A stretch of DNA of 64,000 bases from Trileptium ribeirensis (Eukaryota; Nematoda; Enoplea; Enoplida; Thoracostomopsidae). A model generated the notes under the pieces. That model was not told the DNA's origin, did not search any database, and saw nothing but the letters and a program-made list of their open reading frames with translations. Both the position numbers and the translations under genes were made by a program. The stretch spans positions 43,660 through 107,659 of the forward strand of contig JASANE010001471.1 of assembly GCA_030248225.1 (NCBI GenBank), in the 5' to 3' direction. Of this stretch, positions 20,861 to 30,797 are shown in pieces (within the stretch, counting starts at the first letter, position 1; each line of letters starts with the position of its first letter).

Positions 20861-22653
20861 CTTGTGAAAATGCAGAAAGGCTCATGCAGTAGACATCAAA
20901 GTATGCAGTATACATGGAATAATGCACAATTATGCAATTGGTGTAGCAGCAATAAATTATAAAGGCGCGTAATAATTAATATTTGCAATTATCTACAAAA
21001 GACAACAGCGACTAACTAATCTTCTTTTACGTGCTCCAATTTTGGCTGCAATTATGAAATAAAGCCTGCGTCCAGTCACTGGGGAAAACGCTGCTTTGAT
21101 ATTAAAGTTTTGCTCTGAAAAAATATTCGAGAAGAACATTAATATATCATAGGGTTAGAACTTAACAACATTGTTTAACCTTAAACATACCACAAACAAG
21201 TCAGGCTCACAGCTCATGAGCAATTTTATTTTTAATAAAGGGTATTTTAAAATAGTTGTCTGTCAAAAATGGTAGAATTCTTCAAGCTAGAGCAGGACAA
21301 ACTTAGACTCAATGTTTAAAATTTATAACAAATTATTAAAACCAAACATGTTATACTGGTTTTAAGCTATTTCATGCCTTACTTTTATTCATACATTTTG
21401 GAGGTCCGAGAGCCCAAGCCCAAATATGTTATACTGGTTTTAAACTATTTCGTGACGTATATTTATTAATACATTTTGGAGGTTCGACAGCCCAAGGATG
21501 GTAACCGGGGACTCCAAGGATGGTGGCTTTCAGTTTCCCAGGAGGGTCAATCAGCTGAGTGGGGGGATGGTCTTTCGGCACCTGGGACGCCGTTAGGGGG
21601 GTTGCGGCACATGGTATATTGGCTCTGCGCTTCAGGGGCGGTAACGCCCAGCCCTATGAGCATGCATGCTTTTATTGTACGTTTGCACCAGTTTTCACAC
21701 GTTCAGTCTTGTTGTATCAGCATAATATCTTTTGACCTCATAATGTTTACAAAAAGAATGACTCCTAGCCTCAAATAATGATTTTTGAACTACGAAATTT
21801 ATATTTTGTATGCCAAATGCTTTGTTAGGATACTGGGACTAATCATCAGCTGGTTAGTCGGTACAGAGCAAAAAAAGCTCCAATTAGTTACAAATTGTTC
21901 AACTAGCTAAAACCTAAAACAGCCTACTTTAAATACGCCAGGAGAAAGTATTATGTAGTAACATTTTATAGAACAATATTAGAGATATCCAAATTTTGGG
22001 GATGCCTCATGAACAATTGTCGTAATTGTCGTTATATTATGGTAACATTTTTACAGGTTGTCCAAAACACCTTAATTGTTGTCCTAACGGCAATACACTG
22101 GAGTATTAATTATATCAACAAAATATACCTTTTTTATATTGCCTGAGATAGTTTGTAATTTAGGAATACAGTCATTTTTGTATGTTTTAACTAACTTTAA
22201 GCTTTTTCCAACTACCTGGGAAATGTACCTATCCAACCACAAATACAAAGCCTTAGCAAGTAACGAAATCCCAACTACTTCGAATGCGGAAAACCCCCGC
22301 ACAATGCGTAATTAACCATGAAATCATGTGGCTAACACCATAAAATGCCGGTAATTCGAACAAACACATCTAGGTATATTTATGTAGTGTCCTTGGTTCT
22401 TAGGTTGCCGTGAAATCTCTGAATCTGACATATATTCTACAAAAATAGCACTTGTAAGGTATATTCTTACAAAAATTCTTAAATCTAGTACATTCAGTAA
22501 ATGTAGATTTGCAACACTATAGCCATTTGCATGTGGTTACTTTCTGATACAGCTTCACTATGTCAAAACATATTATAAATGCTTACTTTTCGATGCCTTG
22601 ACTAAGATTCGAACTTTAAAGTTAACCATTGTTATGCAACCCAATTATTACAG
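20861..22653. other. Non-coding with one short duplication and a GC-rich patch
   Basis: ATGTTATACTGGTTTTAA(A/G)CTATTTC and ATACATTTTGGAGGT(C/T)CGA occur twice, at about 21347-21412 and 21427-21492, an 80-bp tandem duplication. It is followed by a G-rich stretch (about 21490-21660) that stands out from the AT-rich surroundings and could be part of an unrecognised element. No gene was recognised. Confidence 0.45.
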
Positions 22654-22863
22654 ATTTGAGGGCATGGTTTCACCGATGTGCATTAATTTGTTGCAAGATT
22701 TTAGTGTAAGGCACCACAAGTGTCAGATAACTATAAGGCAACATGAACATAAATTGAATATCAGCTGTGGAGTAAACTATAAGTATGTCACCGGAAAGCG
22801 AACTAACGTTCGCCGAAATTTTGAACTAAAAAGATTGAAAATGGCAGTACAAAAGGTCTTCAG
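22654..22863 (+). CDS. Predicted internal exon, unknown protein
   Basis: The acceptor CCAATTATTACAG and donor CTTCAG|GTATGT bound 210 bp that enter and leave in phase 2, a symmetric exon of 70 codons. The peptide begins FEGMVSPMCINLLQDF, continues HHKCQITIRQHEHKLNISCG and ends in a basic stretch (RRNFELKRLKMAVQKVF). Three Cys and a His-rich patch suggest a folded domain, but I recognise no family. It lies between the amylase exons and the receptor on the same strand; its phases do not fit the amylase exon at 18339-18576 (which ends in phase 0). Confidence 0.45.
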
Positions 22864-23691
22864 GTATGTTATCATATCACCAATTAGAGATTTCACCTTT
22901 CTCTAATTTGGTACAAGTGATACCGAAAATTCTGAATGAACTGTTAATATATTTCAATTTTATTATGATTCAATAGTTCTCGTTCACGAAAGGAAGCATG
23001 GCGCAGTCAAATGTACATGTTATAATGCATGCACTCAGGTACATGCAGAACATATATAACATTGCACTAAAAGAAAAATCGGTTAATCTGTTCCACAGAT
23101 ACATTTGCAGCAAATAGTATGCAGTTTGCATAAGGCAAAATTGCTAAATAAGATGATTTAACAGTAGAAATAAGACAATGTGTACATTTATAATAAAACC
23201 GAGATCGCTAGAACACAAGGGTAACATTTTGTATTAATTATTTTGATTTGTGTAATCGACCCAATCATCTGTTGCTGAGTTATGACGATTAAAAGCTGCA
23301 TTATGATGTATTTGCACTAGATATTAAGATCTTAATTAAATGATACAAGGCGCTGCTACCTACAGTAGCGTGGATGTGTTTGTCAGGTGTATTTTAGCCT
23401 ATTAGTCCCAGTGTTCAATCAGTAGAGCTTTAGTGGTGAAATCGTGTGTTCGGACCGAGACCAAGGTGACTCATCCTTCCATTACTTTTGGATGCGCTAT
23501 TTAGGTAGTATACGTGTGAAATATGACCGATTCCGTGGGCGTCACTCGTGGTCCCGGTTACTAATTTGCACCTCATACGTGCCGAAAAGTTGGTGAAACA
23601 GAAATCGGCACCGCTTCGCTGCTTGCAGCGAGCATTATTTTCTTTTTGATATTTTAGCCTAGCCTGTTTTATTGTATGATCCATTTTACAG
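22864..23691. other. Non-coding DNA upstream of the receptor
   Basis: Nothing recognised except the acceptor TGATCCATTTTACAG at 23691, just 5' of the receptor start codon, which implies an upstream 5'-UTR exon not located here. Confidence 0.4.
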
Positions 23692-23698
23692 GAATACA

Positions 23699-24206
23699 AT
23701 GAACTATACAAAAATAAATGATCTAATAGCACTTCTCACACTTAACTACTCCACTGACCTACCGTGTATCGATATGGCCAAAACGTTTCCGGATCCAAGC
23801 AGTACACCGGCAAGTATGATATGTTTTGGAATTGTATACACGGCTATATTTGTATTCGGCATTGTCGGCAATTCAGCTGTTCTCTACGTAACGTTGCGAT
23901 TTAAAACGTTTCATTCCGCTCAAAACGCTTTTATTTCAAATTTAGCATTTTCAGACATAGCACTTTGCTTAACCGTTGTCCCAGTCACACCGTTGGTCCT
24001 GATTCGGAAAGTATGGTACTTTGGCGATTTCACATGTAGAGTATTGCCGTGGATTCAAGGAACAACTACGGTGGTCACGGGGCTTAGCCTCACAGCGATT
24101 GCAATATATCGATGCTTGTCAGTGGTGCTTATTAACAGCGGTCACCATTCAACGTTGGACTACGGTCGTGCTTGGTGTATTATGGGTTGTCTTTGGATGG
24201 TAGCAG
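23699..24206 (+). CDS. NPY/NPF-type neuropeptide GPCR, exon 1
   Basis: Class A receptors of the NPY/neuropeptide F group sit in the plasma membrane, bind amidated peptides and usually couple to Gi/o. This exon starts at ATG 23699, seven bases after an acceptor (TTTTACAG), and ends GCAG|GTAACG in phase 1. It encodes residues 1-169: an N-terminus with two N-glycosylation sequons (NYT, NYS), TM1 (GN at 57-58), TM2 (FISNLAFSDIALC), VPVTPL, the WYFG motif before Cys113, and TM3. FISNLAxSDxxLC and VPxTPL are hallmarks of this group. The DRY motif is YRC at 137-139. An earlier in-frame TTG at 23672 lies inside the acceptor and is not the start. Confidence 0.9.
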
Positions 24207-26110
24207 GTAACGTGCAGATTTAAGTTATTTTAATTATGTGCCGTCAAAAATTAAGTTTAAATCAACACATTGTAGAACCTCAAGAAGAGTCCAGGTAAAG
24301 ATGGAGACGTAATGTTATATTCATTGGAAAGGAACTGCTTCTTGTACAGAGATTTCTAGGTATTAGTCCCCGATTTAATCACAGGCTTAATGAATTACTC
24401 TTTATATTTTAGGACCCAGCTTAGGCTAAAGGTGCAGGTTTAGTATATAGGGCACGCTACAATTTGCATATAGCTTACGTTCTTCCCCCTACGGTGGGCT
24501 CACTAAGAGTGGTCGTCGTCTTGGTCGCTCAAAAAACATAAGGTAACGCGCAGAGACGTGTCTACTGTATTCACGGCTTTCACTCTATTCACTCTATTTA
24601 AGGAAACCATAAACGTAAACTTTTGTATAAATAGCGCGGCTGACATTGCGAAACAATCTGGACACTGTGGACTAACACTAACACTGTGTACCCTGTTAAC
24701 GAAATACGTAAAAAAGATAACGGTATTTTCGAGTTAAGCGTATTGTTGTGTGTGCAATATCCATGCTGTAGTCACAGTGTTGGATTAACTGCTTTATAAC
24801 CCGGATTCATATTAAAACGTAATCAAACGTCGATTCTTATCCATATTCTATTTTTCACATAGAAATTTGGTATTTCCAAAATAAGGATTTATATATAAAT
24901 ATTTCCATAGCTTGTTGCTAGTACTTATAGAGTAAATTTTACGCAATACTTCCCATACTGTGCACTTTTGCTGAAAAGCTCTAATGTAAAGCGAAAGATG
25001 TCAAAAATCACAACGTCCAGGTATACAGAGCGTTTCACGTTTTGTCTCTTGGTTAAGCGCAAAAACGTTTTTCGTTTAAGTAACGCAATGGTCGATAAAG
25101 GAATGGCAGGATAAATGGGCTGAGTTGAAGGGTCACGGACTTACATTCAGAAGGGTCACGAACGGATAAACTAGAGTTTGACTTTTAAGTTTGAGGAAGC
25201 CACGACTATTAAAATAAATGTTCTGAACAATGGCGTATGTCATTTTTTCAGTGATTATCCATTTTGTAAGATGGTTAAGTTGCAAACATAAGAGTAAACT
25301 TGACGATTGCGAGTTTTCCGAAACATCTATTTTCACGTTTTGCAATTGACCCAGAAAACGAAAATTTGTAATTTAAGACACAGTTTGTCTGGTCCAAGAT
25401 CATGCACCAAATGACTAACATTGGCGTTTTTTGCTCAAAAACAACGAGAGACGACAACTTTGGATTCATAGTCCCACCGGCTTAGAATAGTATGCCGTAA
25501 ACACTACGTAACAGTACTCTTCAGGTGACTGTGTTTAAAGCAAAACTGAAGACTCGCTTGTTTTCCAGTTTGCCAGAGAGATATTACAAACGTGCAGCAT
25601 TCTGACTATTGTATATTCTTACATCGCTTGCGATTTTGCAACGCTTTTGTGAAAAACGCGCGTTATAAATGCCATTATTATGATTATTACATACATGGGC
25701 AGTTTCCAGCGGAAAAGGTCATCTACGCGGTGAGATTGTGCAAGTGAAAAAAATTTCTAGCATACATGGAATTATTAACAACAGATTATATATTTTATCT
25801 GAATTAAATTTTCCGAGATTCATCACCGGCACGCTAGTTGAGAATTAACGAGAAAGGAGTGTTCAAAAAATTCACGCACTGCCGTCAAAATTTTTATACA
25901 AAATATTTAGCAATATTATAAATTTCATCATAATTGCTCTACTATCTGCCAGTGTTTAAGCTTGGCAAAATAGCAGGGATTTATGCTTTGTTTAATATAA
26001 CTATATTAATTTTGCACTACATATAATTGTTATGTTAAATTCAGACAACAAATGTGTAACATAAATTAAGCTTAAAATTCAGAAATTTCTTAGACAGAAT
26101 GTTATAATCC

Positions 26111-26369
26111 TAAAGGTGCGTTCACACGTTCAAACTTTTTGCTCAAATTTTGATCAAAATTTGATGATGTTTTTTAAAGAAAATTTGTGATGTTTCAAAT
26201 CTGAGATCAAAATTTGAGCTAAAACTTTTTCAGGTAATACATCTCGTCGATGATTAGCCACAGGAATATCCTGAAAAAGTTTGAACAGTATTCACACTTT
26301 CAAACTTGCCACAATGCAAAAAAAAATGCCAGTTTGAGCAAAAAGTTTGAAAGTGTGAAGTTACCCTAA
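26111..26369. mobile_element. MITE of the GTGCGTTCACAC family
   Basis: The left end TAAAGGTGCGTTCACACG followed by TTCAAACTTTTTGCTCAAA is matched by TTTGAGCAAAAAGTTTGAA followed by AGTGTGAAGTTACCCTA on the right. Relatives lie at 29297-29570 and 55523-55920. The interior holds repeated AAATTTTGATCAAAATTT palindromes. Confidence 0.75.
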
Positions 26370-26567
26370 TATTTATCAATATCGAAGTTTACTTTAAGTG
26401 CTAAATTTTCTTAAAAGTTTTTCAATAAACATATTTGTGCTAGAAATTAAGCATAATTACACTAGATTTTATTAAGCGTAAATCAATACTGCGTATATTT
26501 ATATATATTAAACAAAATCCTTCCTTTATGCTCAATGTATCATAGTATAGCAAGTACATATATCCTG

Positions 26568-26640
26568 TGGTTCCTATAGTGGATAAAGGCGTCTAACCAC
26601 CTTATAAGGGTCGAACCCCCAACAAGGCGTTTTTACCCAC
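26568..26640 (+). ncRNA. tRNA-like pol III box pair, probably a SINE head
   Basis: TATAGTGGATAAAGGCGTCT resembles an A box of tRNA-Arg type, and AGGGTCGAACCCCC resembles a B box, at a tRNA-like distance. The stem pairing is poor, so a tRNA-derived SINE or tRNA relic is more likely than a working tRNA gene. The following C-rich stretch (CCCTTCCCC...CCCGCCGCCCG) leads to the receptor's second exon. Confidence 0.35.
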
Positions 26641-26779
26641 TTTGAAGGACTATTTCTGCACCTACCCCTTCCCCAAGGACCTCCTTCGAAGACCCCTCCC
26701 GCCGCCCGTCTATTTCCTATGCCAACAAACCTTCGACACAAACGAATAAGGTCCTACATGGGAATAGCACTATTTATAG

Positions 26780-27702
26780 GACTAACCATGTCGCCGTATG
26801 CGTTGAATATGCGTACCATAGCAATTTCCGGATATTGTGGGACGTTTTGTGTCGAAACATGGACGTCGAAAATAATGTTAGGCACGTTTTCAATCACAGT
26901 TCTAATGGTTCATTTTGTTATACCACTTTGTACGATGATCGTTTGCTACACAATAATATGGCTGCATATTAAGAAAGTTGTTAGCGGCAAAATACACCGT
27001 GTTAATCGAATACGAACATCGTCAAATCTTTGCGGTTTAAATAGGTCGGACAATGTTTGTAACGACGAGATTCGCCTTTGTGAAGATGTACAAACGTTAT
27101 CAAACCTTGGAGGTCAAAAAAGGTCAGACGATGTATGTAACGATGGCCGTGAAGTTTGTAAAAGGGTACGAACATTATCAAACTTTGGTGGTCAAAAACG
27201 GTCTGGCACCACCTGGAAAGGGTCTCATCGTCGAAACAGAGAGAGTGATTCGGCAAATAGTTTAGGATCAACATCTGGAATCGAATGTCGACGTAAATAT
27301 GGCAAAACAACACCCAATCAGACCACCATTAATTCAGGTAACATACAAGGCGAAATCGTCAGCGATTCAGCGAATCTGGCGATAAAGCGATTAATTGCAA
27401 AGCGACGCCGATGTACAGTTCGATTGACGAGTATTTTTGGGTTATATATTCTATTCTGGCTACCAGCAAGTGTTGTTAATTTAGTTCGAGACTATACAGA
27501 GCTACTTGGACGTACTCGACATACGTATGTAATATTTTTGAGTACAAATTGTATTTCAATGTTATCGATTGTGGTTAATCCAATTTTGTACGTTTGGCTT
27601 AACAAAGCGTTGAAAAATAGTATAATTGCTCGATTGATTCGAAAACAAGACATCGCCATCGATAATGCACGTATCGAAGTTCAACGCAGGAAACCTGTGT
27701 GA
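26780..27702 (+). CDS. NPY/NPF-type neuropeptide GPCR, exon 2
   Basis: The exon encodes residues 170-476 and ends in TGA at 27700-27702. It has the end of TM4, the second extracellular loop with FCVETW (Cys193, partner of Cys113), TM5 with FVIPLCTMIVCY, a long third cytoplasmic loop (about 236-380), TM6 with FWLP (395-398) and TM7 with NPILY (436-440). CxExW, IPLxxxxxCY and the NPxLY region fit NPY/NPF receptors. NPILY keeps the usual NPxxY. The loop contains a 26-residue tandem repeat. The C-tail is short and basic with no palmitoylation cysteine. The full receptor is 476 aa and open throughout, so it looks functional apart from the altered DRY motif. Confidence 0.9.
27016..27215 (+). repeat. 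78-bp coding tandem repeat in the receptor loop
   Basis: Codons 249-274 (TSSNLCGLNRSDNVCNDE...) and 275-300 (TLSNLGGQKRSDDVCNDG...) are two full 26-residue units, and TLSNFGGQKRSG starts a third, partial unit. The period is 78 bp, so copy number can change without breaking the frame. Confidence 0.85.
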
Positions 27703-27708
27703 AAACGA

Positions 27709-28065
27709 TACAATGTGATCAAATGCGATGATGTTTTGCTATGATTTTTAATAAAAAATAAATCTACAAGCGTTACAGTCGCCGCAAACAAACTAGTCTC
27801 ATCGTATGAAGAACCTTGTGCTGAAGCCAAACAATGTGATCAAATGCGATCATATGTTTTACTATGACTGTTAATAAAAAATAAATTTTTAAGCGTTATA
27901 ATAACTAGTCGCCGCGAACAAACCGACAATAATGGTCCCCGCGAACAAACTAGTCGCAACAAAGAAAAAAGCCTGTGCTATTGCCAAATAATGTGATTAA
28001 ATGCAACCATGTTTTTACTTTGATTTTACTGAAAAATAAATCTTTACACTATGTAGTCGCCCTTG
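27709..28065 (+). repeat. Three tandem copies of the receptor 3' end with AATAAA signals
   Basis: ACAATGTGATCAAATGCGAT followed by a TTTTTAATAAAAAATAAAT stretch occurs right after the stop codon, again near 27831 and again near 27990 (the last with GATTAAATGCAACC). Each has AATAAA, so three alternative polyadenylation regions are available. A motif GTCGCCGC(A/G)AACAAACTAGTC lies between copies. Confidence 0.8.
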
Positions 28066-28846
28066 ACATTTCGGTATCAAACACAAATGTGGTCACTACT
28101 GTTGCCCACTTAGTATACCTACTTTAGTGCTAATGACTAGATGCTTAGTTTGAACCGTTGGGCTTAAAAGCACAGCTGTACTCGGCAAAACATTTCAAAT
28201 AGTAAACAATAGTATCGATCTTATAGCTACGAAAGTTCTATCAAACGTGCATGTTCAATCGATGTAAAACACATTCATTGTTGCTCCGAACCCATTCATT
28301 GCTACAACACGAATGACATTAGCAAAATTTTGTATGAATTTATATCGATAAAATAATGTAGTCTCCACTATGTTGTAGTAAAATTTTGAAGCCGAAGTGA
28401 AGTCAGCTGCGCAATAAGTTCACCATATAAACTAATATGTATTGAGTTGAAAAGAGATAATACCAGTACTAGTAAGGTTAGCATGTAAAAGATACATATG
28501 AACACATGAGCGAGGTAAAAGGCCATGAACTACCAAATTCTTAAAATTATAACAAAATTTACAAACATTTTTGCCCAAAGTACGGTTAAGACACTTTATT
28601 TCGTAGATTAGACGCTCTTAAAAAGATTGAGATTTATATAGCATTGATATAATATGATCATGCAACTTATGAATACATGCAGTGTGATTATTCAAAACAA
28701 ATAACGCCAGTTAGTAACGAGTTTCGGATGGAATCACTCGCTTTCTTTTGTCCACTTGTTATCTAATTAATGTTGTAACACAGCTTATATAGTTAAGGCC
28801 GTGCGTCAAATTGACTTAACGCACGGTTAGCTAATTTAGCTGTATT
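28066..28846. other. Non-coding stretch, nothing recognised
   Basis: AT-rich with no splice-bounded frame and no recognisable repeat, apart from the small CCGTGCGT...ACGCACGG palindrome at about 28799-28826 at its end. Confidence 0.35.
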
Positions 28847-29009
28847 ACAAGTCAGTTGTAGCACAGCCAGGCGTGCGTCAGGTGATTTGTACGCACGGTT
28901 GTGTTGTTTAACTGGTTCAAACTCGTGCTGACGCACTCGTCTGAACTCGTCACAACCGTGCGTACAAATCATTTAACGCACGATAGCTCTGCTACAACTA
29001 TTACTTGTA
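28847..29009. mobile_element. Foldback element with CGTGCGT-rich inverted arms
   Basis: ACAAGTCAGTTGTAGCACAG, then GATTTGTACGCACGGTTGTG on the left, pairs with CACAACCGTGCGTACAAATC, then GCTCTGCTACAACTATTACTTGT on the right. Arms are about 62 bp with mismatches and the loop is about 36 bases. A separate small palindrome of the same motif precedes it at about 28799-28826. Confidence 0.7.
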
Positions 29010-29296
29010 TATATTGCAATGTTTTCCTGCTGTGTGTTCTATAAACTTCGTCTAGATTGTGAAAATTTGAACCAAAAAGTTTGATATTATCATATTATGG
29101 ACAATAGCAACAATGTTCGGGTTGCGTTTGGCTTAAAAATAAACATGGCTTAATCATTGCTTGTAAACGGAGAGACATGTTATATATGTGCCAACTATCA
29201 GCTTCATCAAACGTAAAAAGTTGCAGAAACTAGTCTCACTCCGTTGCTGTGGTTTATGGCCGTTGTTGTAAAATGATGCTGCATTCGTGTTGTAAC

Positions 29297-29570
29297 TAAA
29301 GGCGCGTTCACACGCTCAAACTTTTTGCTCAAATTTTGATCAAAATTAATAAGGGAGTTTATGGTATATTTGGTAAGTTTGTACGTATGAACACTGTTCA
29401 AGCTTTTCAAGGTTATTCTAGTAGCCAATCATCAACGGGGTATATTACCTGAAAAAGTTTGAGCTCAAATTATTATCTCAATTTGGAAACATCGCAATTT
29501 TTTAAAAAATAACTGTTAAATTTTGATCAGAATTTGAGCAAAAAGTTTGAGGTTGTGAACACGCCTTTAA
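29297..29570. mobile_element. MITE of the GTGCGTTCACAC family, second copy
   Basis: The ends TAAAGGCGCGTTCACACG and GTTGTGAACACGCCTTTA are inverted repeats that continue inward as CTCAAACTTTTTGCTCAAATTTTGATCAAAA and its reverse complement. Non-coding. Confidence 0.75.
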
Positions 29571-30797
29571 GTAATAAAATCTTCCGGCAGAAAAATTTTA
29601 TTCGTTAGTTTTAAGGAAACAAATTTTTAGCGGGTCAGACGCAAAAACGTCAGTATACATAGACAAGTTTGTGGCTTTCCAGTATATATACATAGTAGCT
29701 ATAAATGGAAAAGACATGTAGTAATTTAATTAGTGCTGTTACATTACCTGTTAATATATTTTGGACTGATAGATCTTTTGCTCCTGCTGAAAAAATGAAG
29801 GTAATGAATTTTCCAATGAAGGCAATTTTCCAATGAAGGCAATGAATTTTCCAATCAATATTTTGAAATCCAACCACCAATTCAATATTTTGAAATGATA
29901 AGCTCGTACGCAGGGATTGCCGTCCTCAATATACTAAGCCTAGGTCTCACATATCAACAATTTTAAAACTAGAACAGTTATACGAAGCTTTTTCGGTAAA
30001 TCCCTTAGTATTCTTTCACTCAAAAGGTACATACATGTATTGCAAAATAACTTCACTAGATTTGGTATTTATTACGTAAAAATTTTGAGTTTGAAATGAT
30101 CCTTAAAAATCTATGTAAGACTCTGAGCAGCGAATAATTCATCGCTGAAAGTTGAGTTTAGGAACATCGCTTTATGGGTGTTACAAACTTGTGAAAGCAA
30201 CTTCGTTTGCATAATTCATTTATGCGGCTAGCCCGTTACAGTGTTTGGTCTTATATATGGATACTGTAGTCGTTAATGGTGTTTAAAAGCGTTGTTCATT
30301 GGTTTTGTTACTCCATTACACCGTGGTTAATCAAACATGTAATGTTTCTTGAAAAGTCCACGGGTTAAAATCTTCTCGTATGTCTTAACGAGCGTTTCAC
30401 TTATAGCATTCAAAAACCTTATTTCAGTACATAATATACTTCAGATTCGAGGTAGACTACCAGGTTTGAAACTGTAAGTCTGTTTCTGGTTATGTTCGCA
30501 TTAGCTACGAACTAAACCGAGTGAAATCCTGTGTAACGCTCAATTGTATGTGAACAATTGAATCGTTTTGTGGTTATCGTACAGCGTTCTGAGTTTAGTT
30601 TAAAAAAGTTACAACAAAGCAATTTGTTACCTGAAGACTCTTCGTAATTGACGTAATTTTAACAATTTGTGTTGTTTGACGAAATATTTGCTTCGATAAA
30701 CGACAAGCATACACTGAACTCGTAAAGTAACTACTGAACCTATTCTGGCGTACCAGTAAGCAAGATTTCACAGCTATCTGACATTGTTGAAATATAA
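29571..30797. other. Non-coding; flank or LTR region of the BEL/Pao relic
   Basis: Nothing certain. A small triplication GGCAATGAATTTTCCAAT-like occurs at about 29800-29860, and a fragment of the GCCGTCCTCAATATACTAAG repeat at about 29918-29940. The last few hundred bases should include the 5' LTR and primer-binding site of the BEL/Pao element, but I could not define them. Confidence 0.3.

Larger units (their letters stand above)
24207..26779 (+). other. Receptor intron
   Basis: The intron is 2573 bp, GTAACG...TATTTATAG. The chosen acceptor at 26778-26779 is the one whose phase joins WMVAG directly to LTMSPYAL, reconstituting TM4. The open frame before it (from ATG 26719) is intronic. It contains a MITE at 26111-26369 and a tRNA-like segment at 26568-26640. 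Confidence 0.75.

Noticed and set aside
23672..23698. TTG at 23672 as the receptor start
   Set aside because: It lies inside a splice acceptor (TTTTACAG). The first ATG in the exon is 23699.
26568..26640. A functional tRNA gene
   Set aside because: The A and B boxes are present but the acceptor and anticodon stems do not pair well as read.
26719..26779. ATG at 26719 as the start of a separate receptor half
   Set aside because: The receptor frame joins exon 1 exactly at 26780 in phase; the text before it is not conserved and lies in the intron.
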